64,000 nt of DNA, from assembly GCA_033725935.1 (NCBI GenBank), contig MU867071.1, positions 54,032-118,031 of the forward strand. The letters run 5' to 3'. The notes under the pieces were generated by a model, which saw nothing but the letters and a program-made list of their open reading frames with translations, was not told the origin of the DNA and did no database searches. Made by a program: the position numbers and the translations under genes. Source of the stretch: Cladorrhinum sp. PSN259 (Eukaryota > Ascomycota > Sordariomycetes > Sordariales > Podosporaceae). Shown here piece by piece: positions 57,655 to 64,000 of this stretch; positions within the stretch are counted from its first letter, which is position 1; the number at the start of each line of letters is the position of its first letter.

Positions 57655-58299
57655 TTACGGGCTATTGAAATCAAGGATGGGATCAATAGTCACTCTCTTC
57701 TTCTTATTCTTCTTGTGCGTGCTCATCCCATCAGGAGACTCGCGATGCTCCGGAGTCTTCAGAATCCCCTTGATCAGCCGCCCAGTAGCAGACAAGGCGG
57801 GAGAGCCCTTGTAAGGTTGAGTAGCAGCAGAAGAAAACGAAGAAATAAAGGGAGGAGAGCTCTGGAAAGGAAACTGCTTGCTCTCGTAGTCATCGTATAC
57901 GCTTTCATATTCCTGCCTGATGCGAACTTCAGAAGGCTCAGGAGTCTTGCCACGGGATAAGCGACTTTCAGGAGCCGGGGTCATACCACAAGATCGAGAG
58001 TTCTTCTTGTTGTTGGGGCTGGTAGTGGAATATACAGGCGGAGGGTAGTTGCCACTGTTGCGAGGATTAAAAAAGTCATCCTCGTAGTGAGTCACATATA
58101 CATGCTTCGGCTGAACACGGCCTCCTGGGACTTGAATTGGAGTCAACTTGGTAACTCTCGGCTTGGTTGGGGTGCTCAGAAGGGGTGGGGCTGAGGACTC
58201 GCGCTTTCTCGGCTCTGCGATTGACTGGAATCCTGAATTAAAATCATATGTAGCTGAGGGAAACCAATCCTGCTGGAACTCGGGTGAAGAAGGGGCATT
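57655..58299 (-). CDS. In-frame open extension behind the rpa34 stop
   Basis: Directly after the TAG of rpa34 (58300-58302) the same frame stays open for 214 codons to a stop at 57655. I do not recognise the product. The first ATG inside it is at 57984, which would give 109 residues. Visible features are a Ser/Pro-rich start, an acidic patch (YVTHYEDDFFNP), and near the end GILKTP followed by KKNKKKRVTIDP, resembling tandem SILK and RVxF docking motifs for protein phosphatase 1, though Ile replaces the usual Phe. It could be an alternative 3' exon of rpa34, since CGTAG before it can serve as an acceptor and GTGACA at 58347 as an in-phase donor. It could also be a readthrough extension or a separate small gene. 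Confidence 0.4.
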   Translation of the reverse strand, partial: NAPSSPEFQQDWFPSATYDFNSGFQSIAEPRKRESSAPPLLSTPTKPRVTKLTPIQVPGGRVQPKHVYVTHYEDDFFNPRNSGNYPPPVYSTTSPNNKKNSRSCGMTPAPESRLSRGKTPEPSEVRIRQEYESVYDDYESKQFPFQSSPPFISSFSSAATQPYKGSPALSATGRLIKGILKTPEHRESPDGMSTHKKNKKKRVTIDPILDFNSP

Positions 58300-60106
58300 C
58301 TACGTCCTAGTCGCACCAGGAACTGAAGGTGGTGGCACGGGTGTCACCTTGGAAGCCTTCGAATCACTGGTCGTCTTCTTGATTTTGTCCTCGTTCTTGC
58401 TCTTGGATACGGATCCGACAACAGGGGTGGCACCGTTCAGGGATGGGAGCGCTGGAGGCGCGATGGGAGTCTCTCTGAGGCCCTTGGCAGTTGAGCTCGG
58501 AACTGCCGGCGTCGAGGCATCAGTCTTGGCCTTCTTTGACTTTTTGTTGGGTGTGGCCGCAGCCTGTTCGCTGAGACGGCGCTTCTTCTTTGCAGCCTTG
58601 TCGGCAGAGGAAGTCGCAGGGACAGCAGCCTCAGTCATCTCAACATCGCCATCATCATCAGAAGCATCTCCGATGACGCACGGGCCATTGTTAGGGACGC
58701 CAAACGGAGTGTAACGAGCCTTCAGGCCCTTGGGCTGAGGTCTGGGGGGCGGTAGAGAAGCAGGCAACACAGCAGGCTGGTCAAAGTGAGTAGTACGGGT
58801 GATGTGAAGAACGCGGTCAACAGACAGTGGAACTTGTGATGTGTTAGCCTCTAGCAATATAGTAGGAACAATAATAGACATACCCGTCTCGTACTTGTTA
58901 CCAGACTTTGCAGGAATCATAACCTTGATAGTCTGGCCCATCTCCTCAAACTGGGCACCGTAGCCGGCTCCGTCGTGGGAGAAAATAGGCTGGCCTGAGC
59001 GGATCTTGTCCAGGGGAATAGCATGCTTCTGGATGACTTCAATGGGGACCGACTTTGGCGTCGTGAAGTACCAAACCTGCTTGCCTTCCGACTTGAGCTT
59101 CTTGAACTCCTTAGCAATCATGGCGGCGTCGAGATCGTCATCAGCCTTGCGCAGCTGGAAACCCTGTGAGATGAAGTCTGGCTGTGATTTGCTACAAATT
59201 TGTCAGTATGAGCTGTGTTGAGAGAAGACAGATGATGGCTTACCCAACCGCCTTATTAGGCTTGTCAACAGCCATGGCATTCTCATCTTCTGAATCTGAG
59301 CTATCAGACTCATTGATAAACTCCTGGCTCTTGGCGACGGGCTTTGAGGCGGTTGTCACCTTTGGCTTGGGGGCCTCTTTGGCAGCAGGTTTGGTGTCCT
59401 TAACTGGCGCCTTGGCCTTGGGGGCAGGTGCCTCCTTTTCGCTATCGCTCTCGCTCTCACTCTCAGATTCGCTGTCGCTGTCCTCTGAAGAAGACTCGGA
59501 TGGCTGCTTATCTTCCTTGGGCGCGGTCTTAGCCTTTGGAGGAGAGGTCATCTCGACGTCGCTAGCTTCGCTCTCAGAGTCGGAGGAAGAATCGGACTCG
59601 GAATCAGAGTCTAACTTGGCGTTCTTCTTGACTGAAGGCTTATCCTTAGCATCCTTTGCGGTGCTTGCCTTCTTATCATCTTCGCTGTCGCTTTCACTCT
59701 CACTCTCGCTATCGCTGGATTCTGACTCGGAGTCTGAGCTTGCCTTCTCCTTTTTCACGGGAGGAGAGGTCTTCTCCGCTTTTACTGGAGCTGAGGTCTT
59801 TTCGGCTTTGACGGTGGTAGTACCATTGGTGGTAGGCTTCGCAGCAGCAGCGGGAACAGCCTTTTTTCCAGTAACGGTCGCAAGAAACTTGGTGCTATCG
59901 GGATCGGAATCGTTGCCGCTGTCTGAAGTGTCGGTGTCGCTCTCGCTCTCACTGTCACTGTCGCTATCGCTCTCAACAGGCTTCTTCTTGTCGCGCTGAG
60001 TCTGCTGTGTGCGGTTAAGTGCGCCGGGGACCACGCCGCGCACCAGGTTGGCGGCATTCGCAGCATGCTGGGACAGGGTCCCAATGCGAGCGCGGGGCCC
60101 TGCCAT
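58300..60106 (-). CDS. rpa34: RNA polymerase I subunit Rpa34 (RPA34.5/PAF49)
   Basis: Forms the Rpa49-Rpa34 heterodimer of RNA polymerase I in the nucleolus. Exons on the minus strand are 60106-59244, 59191-58884 and 58832-58300, giving 567 residues. The first intron (59192-59243) has GTAAGC, a CTGAC branch and TAG. The second (58833-58883, GTATGT, GCTAAC, AAG) is 51 nt and in frame, so retention would add 17 residues. The family segment spans exons 2-3: DFISQGFQLRKADDD, KQVWYFTTPKSVPIEVIQK, and GQPIFSHDGAGYGAQFEEMG. Exon 1 is an unusual 288-residue extension of Ser-Asp/Glu clusters separated by Lys/Pro/Ala-rich linkers, like Nopp140/Srp40. The tail is Lys-rich. Yeast Rpa34 has about 230 residues, so the extension more than doubles the length. 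Confidence 0.83.
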
Positions 60107-60718
60107 TGTGATTCTTTATATGCTGCGACTATAAGTAAATTGTAGATTTGAAGAGAGAGTCAGTCGGCCGCGAGGTTGTCGCAAGAGAGAAATGGTGGTA
60201 CGGAAAAGGTGGGTATGATAGGATGGAAGATTGTTGTTTTGGGTTTAAGAGTGAGCTGCTTGGGTGACTTTTTTTTGGAGGGTCGCTCCAAAAATTCGCG
60301 ATCGCCCAATTGATCCCTGCAGAAAGGCGCGGGTGGTGGGGCGTATAGGAGCTAGTAGCTGGATTGGTGGATGTGATTGGTTGAAATTATTCGGAGTGCT
60401 TCTCCTCGATCAACTTTTTAATGGGGCTCGAGAAGTGAAAGATAAACGGTTGACAGCCGAGAGAGTGGGAGTTGTTGGCTGCATGTGCGACTTAAATCTG
60501 CAGATGTTAGAGTTTGTGGAAATTCAAAGCAAAAAATTGTGGAAGGTTGTGTGACAACTGGAATCTAAAAATCTTTGGGTCGCAACTGCCACCCAGACTT
60601 TGGCTTCTCGAGTCGCCCCCGCTCAAAGGCCGCCACAACGGAACCTGGAAACCTTGGAGCTCTTGAAGTTATCGCCCAAATCGAGGCCGCATCAAAGCCG
60701 TTTTGTAAGTCAGAAAAA
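60107..60718. promoter_or_regulatory. Divergent promoter region, rpa34 / grc3
   Basis: 612 bp between two start codons of ribosome-biogenesis genes. It contains the palindrome GCGATCGC (60298-60305) next to an AAAAATT element, and a further AAAAAATTG near 60532. These loosely resemble the A/T-rich rRNA-processing element of yeast, but no exact match is present. No coding frame is supported. Confidence 0.45.
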
Positions 60719-63045
60719 ATGGCTACAAACAAGAGGAGGAAGTTGGATGGTGATAATGCCCCTGCAAGTCCGGCAACGCCTGGTATGGTCATCCTTCATA
60801 GCTCACTATATCCATACACTTTTGCTGATTGCATATTTTTATCAAAGTAATGAGTGCATTTCAAAGGTTACGGGCATTACAAGCAGCCAGTAAAGAAAAG
60901 GTCGTTGAGGAGAAGCCGGTGCAGTCTTCAGAAGATGTTGCTCAGAGTGAGACTCCGCCGGCTCGGGCTGTCCCGAATCGTCGGAATAAACGTCGGCCTG
61001 CTGCTGCCCAACAAGAGGAACCCCCCATGGTTGTGGATGAAGGGCTAGATTTGAATGCCGTAAGGGAAAGGGGAGATTCAATACCCCCAACACCAATCTT
61101 GTCGCCGCCACTGTATGTTATCTAATCTCCATCACATCGTGGTCTATACTGAGTTCCGGTTGCAGCCCAGGTACGCCTATACCTCGTCTTGAACCAAGGG
61201 GGAGACCATTAACCCAGCACTCCTCGTTCAAACCCAACAAGAAGAACTTTCAGCGAAAATCTGATGGCAATATAAGAATCATCACCTCTGAAGGGGAACG
61301 ATTCGTCATCCTTGGAAGCTATGGCATCAAAGTCGAAGAAGGCGAGGCAACCATCGCCGGTGCCAGGTTGACACCATTGGACCCCATTCAGTGGGTGCAT
61401 GCTCCTCATTGCCATGCCCTCCCTGTTCTTAGGACCTCAGAGGGGACAGTCATTGAGTTGCACCCTCACCCTGGTGCTCCAAGTCTGCGGCAGTTGGCAA
61501 AACTGAACCCTGCTTTTGGAAGACTCTGGAATGAGTCTGGCACAGAAGGGACACCAGCCCCGGGCAAATCTTCCAAAGAGTTACCAACTTTTCAAATTGT
61601 ACATCCTCTTTCCCTCATCACCGCTCCCGTTAGCTAATTCCCTTTAGATCCTCTCCTCAGATGACGCCCCCAAAAAAGTAACCCTTCAGGAACTCGTCTC
61701 CCCCGCAGAATGGAACAAGAAGCTCGCCAGTCTAGTCTCAGCCAAACGCAAATCATCCACCTCCAAACCACCAATAATCTTTCTCTGTGGCCCCAAATCC
61801 TCCGGTAAATCAACATTTGGCCGTCTCCTCGCAAACCGCCTAATCACAGACCGCGCCGGATCCCGTTCAAACCCCTGGTCTCCAGTTCTTCTCCTCGATG
61901 TCGACCCAGGCCAGCCCGAGCACTCACCACCAGGAGTCATATCACTCATCAAACTCTCTCAACCAAACCTCTCTCCCCCGTTCTGTCACCCTTACTCGCA
62001 GTCTACCATCCGATCCCACGCCATAGCAGCCGTCTCTCCGGCTCTAGATCCAGAACACTTTATCGAATGCGTCCTCGATCTTTTCAGTCATTATACCCAA
62101 CAATTCGCCTCTCATCCGCTGATAATCAACACACCAGGCTGGATCCAAGGCACCGGACTCGATATCCTCATCTCTCTCATCCAATCCCTCTGTCCCACAG
62201 AAGTAATCTACACATCCCAAGACGGCCCCGAAGACACAGTCTCAACCCTCCAATCAACCGTCTCTCCTCAATCCGTATTCAGCACGATCCCATCCTCGCC
62301 ACAATCAATCTCATCCGAAACCTCCTCCTCCTCCAATCCTTCCTCACGAACAGCCCTTTCTCTCAGAACAATGTCAACAATGTCATACTTCCATTTACTA
62401 TCATCTACAGAATGGGACCCAACCCCCTTACCCTCCCTCCCTCCCCTCCGAGTCTCCTACGCTCCCTCCCGAAAGGGATTCCTGGGGGTGTTATGCTACG
62501 ACCACCAGCCCTCCCCGCTTTTGCTGTCGGAAGCAATAAACGGCACGATTTTAGCTCTGGTCCGTATTTCAAACCCTTCTTCTTCTGCCTTCCGACACCA
62601 AGAAAAACAACAAGAAGAAGAGATAATCATAGCCGGCGAGGCAAAAATACCGCTGATTAATAACCCCCTCGGCCTGACGCTAGACCCTGCGCACTCGAAT
62701 TTGCTCTCACTAGTCTTGGTCAGAGGGGTTGATTCACAAAGAGGGGAGCTGCAGCTGTTGGGCCCAAGGGGACTAAGTGACAAGGTAAAAGGTATAAAGG
62801 GGGAGGAGATGGTGCTCGTGGCAGGGAGGTTCGATACGCCGCTGTGGAGTTATAGCGAGGAGCTGTACAGACGGAATTGGAGCGAGGAAAACCAAGGAGT
62901 CGAAAATGCGGAGGAGGATGGAAGGGATGAGCAAGAGGAAGGAGAGGAAGAGGTTCCGTGGGTTCAGGTACTGAGGGGGAGCGAGAAACGGAGCGTGGGG
63001 AGTAAAGTGTGGAGGGTTCGTAGGGATTTGGGACGAAGTAATTGA
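60719..63045 (+). CDS. grc3: Polynucleotide 5'-kinase Grc3 (Clp1 family)
   Basis: Nucleolar RNA kinase that works with Las1 on ITS2 pre-rRNA processing and in Pol I termination. Exons 60719-60782, 60848-61112, 61166-61598 and 61648-63045 give 719 residues. Introns are short GT-AG. For the last one a downstream acceptor at 61660 would remove four more residues. Residues 1-20 are basic (MATNKRRKLDG). An N-terminal beta domain (about 130-250) is followed by the P-loop kinase. Walker A is GPKSSGKST at about 302-310, LLLDVDPGQPE follows as the family motif, and INTPGWIQGTGLDIL gives the lid region. The C-terminus is acidic. An AATAAA lies at 63144-63149, about 100 nt after the stop. The start is divergent to rpa34. 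Confidence 0.94.
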
Positions 63046-63173
63046 GATATCATTTCATACATTGAAAGAGAGAGAAGAGTGTAGTTGGAAATAGAATTTG
63101 ATTTGGTTATAGTAACCCCAAGGTCTAGATACAAGTCTGTCCAAATAAATAAATACATTGTGCTCGGTTACTC

Positions 63174-64000
63174 TTACGAGCACTGATGATAATAAGCATT
63201 AATCTGCTTGCAGCTATAAGGGCTCGCGCAGTTGGTGCACCCACTGAAGCTGCTTCCTCCACACTGCTGCCATTGTGCAACACTGCAACTCGCCGGCGCA
63301 TCCTGAGTTGGCTCAGGGACGGGAACGACCGAAGTAACGAACCCAGACCCTGGCTGAGTAACGGAAGGGCTTCCACCACTGGGAGACCCGGAGCAAGTAA
63401 ATACTGGCGGTCCTGGAATGGTGTACTTGCTTGAAGGCGACATGGAGTAAATGTTGACTGTGATGCCGGGGTCGTTGGACTTGTAAGCGCCAGGGAAAGA
63501 AACAGTTGAGGGCTTGGCTGTTCCGGTTCCGCCGACTACATTGATCTGCGCGCACTCCATGTAGAGCTGAGCACCGCCTGGAGACCCAGCACCGTGAAGA
63601 GCAATCATTTCCGCTCGGAGGAGGTATTGGCCGTTTTCAATACATGCTGGGATGTCAATGTAATGAAGACCTGCATTGGTGATGACCTTGCTGGTTCCCC
63701 AGTTGCCGTTGTTGTGGCCGTCCTCTTGGATTTTGAACCATCCACCACCAATACCGGTATCGGTCAAGGCGTTGCTAACTTTCTTGAGATAGGCGAGGGT
63801 TGGGCCCTTGTGGCTTGCGTCCATTACGTTGTCGGGGCCGGAGGTGAGGGTGTGTCTCCATACTGCCTTGACGGTTGTGCCAGCTTGGACAGTGATAATC
63901 TCCTTTGAGGGTGTGGTTGGGTTTGGGCCGCCGTTGCAGGCTACATCGTTTGAAGCAACGTTTGTGATGGGACCGTCGTATGTTGGTGTACGGATGGCAT
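63174..64000 (-). CDS. AA9 lytic polysaccharide monooxygenase with CBM1, 5' cut
   Basis: Secreted copper enzyme that cleaves cellulose oxidatively. Read on the minus strand, the frame enters from the right edge and ends at the TAA at 63174-63176, giving 275 residues with the N-terminus (signal peptide and His1 of the copper brace) outside the window. Visible landmarks are DVACNGGPNPTTPSKEI, WRHTLTSGPDNVMDASHKGP, whose last His is the expected second copper ligand, and GAQLYMECAQINVVGG with the axial Tyr and second-sphere Gln. A Ser/Pro/Thr linker precedes the C-terminal cellulose-binding domain (CSVAQWQQCGG to YYHQCS), with four or more cysteines. No intron is visible in the part seen. The stop is 128 bp from the grc3 stop, convergent. 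Confidence 0.93.
   Translation of the reverse strand, partial: AIRTPTYDGPITNVASNDVACNGGPNPTTPSKEIITVQAGTTVKAVWRHTLTSGPDNVMDASHKGPTLAYLKKVSNALTDTGIGGGWFKIQEDGHNNGNWGTSKVITNAGLHYIDIPACIENGQYLLRAEMIALHGAGSPGGAQLYMECAQINVVGGTGTAKPSTVSFPGAYKSNDPGITVNIYSMSPSSKYTIPGPPVFTCSGSPSGGSPSVTQPGSGFVTSVVPVPEPTQDAPASCSVAQWQQCGGSSFSGCTNCASPYSCKQINAYYHQCS

Noticed and set aside
59184..59999. 271-codon plus-strand frame opposite rpa34 exon 1
   Set aside because: It is the antisense reading of Ser-Asp/Glu repeats, producing Ser/Leu repeats. Splice sites and family motifs support the minus strand.
1..64000. CRISPR arrays, prophage or bacterial operons
   Set aside because: No regularly spaced direct repeats with unique spacers. 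All recognisable genes are eukaryotic and intron-bearing or single-exon fungal genes.

Overview
The window is nuclear DNA of a filamentous ascomycete fungus, most likely a Sordariomycete of the Sordariales type. The reasons are short (about 50-175 nt) introns with GTAAGT-like donors and CTAAC/CTGAC branch sites, eukaryotic housekeeping proteins in their fungal forms, an Argonaute, and a cellulose-active AA9 lytic polysaccharide monooxygenase with a CBM1 domain. I recognise 17 protein-coding genes with good or fair support, plus one long open extension of uncertain status. I see no rRNA, no convincing tRNA, no CRISPR and no intact transposon.

Layout. 1-5398: a C-tract followed by gene-poor, repeat-sprinkled DNA. 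5399-7093 (-): mitochondrial asparaginyl-tRNA synthetase. 9061-10221 (+): a PARG-like macrodomain protein. 10222-14362: no recognisable gene. 14363-17449 (-): Sec24; head to head with 18251-21317 (+): Cft2/CPSF100. 21669-22970 (-): Rmi1-like; head to head with 23620-24549 (+): Vps51. 24622-25578 (-): NIF3 family; head to head with 25839-26304 (+): BolA family. 26926-29587 (+): a five-exon CorA-like membrane protein. 29891-34201 (-): Ski3; head to head with 34666-38126 (+): Utp22. 38127-39786: intergenic, with a diverged tandem duplication. 39787-40734 (-): Asf1; head to head with 41962-45555 (+): Rna14. 45556-48972: a long gene-poor stretch with the Argonaute promoter and leader. 48973-51929 (+): Argonaute. 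53501-56514 (+): Sro7/tomosyn. 57655-58299 (-): an open frame directly behind the RPA34 stop. 58300-60106 (-): RNA polymerase I subunit Rpa34; head to head with 60719-63045 (+): Grc3. 63174-64000 (-): an AA9 LPMO cut by the window edge.

The genes form a regular series of divergent and convergent pairs. Many serve RNA metabolism: Cft2 and Rna14 (mRNA 3' end formation), Ski3 (exosome cofactor), Utp22 (small-subunit processome), Rpa34 and Grc3 (rRNA synthesis and processing), and Argonaute (RNA silencing). Sec24, Vps51 and Sro7 serve membrane traffic. Asf1 and Rmi1 serve chromatin and genome stability.

Most unusual points: (i) 214 sense codons continue in frame after the rpa34 stop, with no nearby ATG and PP1-docking-like motifs at the end; (ii) a GC-AG intron in cft2, inferred from reading frame and protein conservation; (iii) a tandem duplication near 38.7 kb whose differences look like repeat-induced point mutation; (iv) sharp strand-skew reversals inside single exons; (v) paired alternative starts with presequence-like extensions in the divergent NIF3/BolA pair; (vi) a PARG-like ADP-ribose-binding candidate. 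Exon limits were worked out by hand from splice motifs and reading frame, and no homology search was run.
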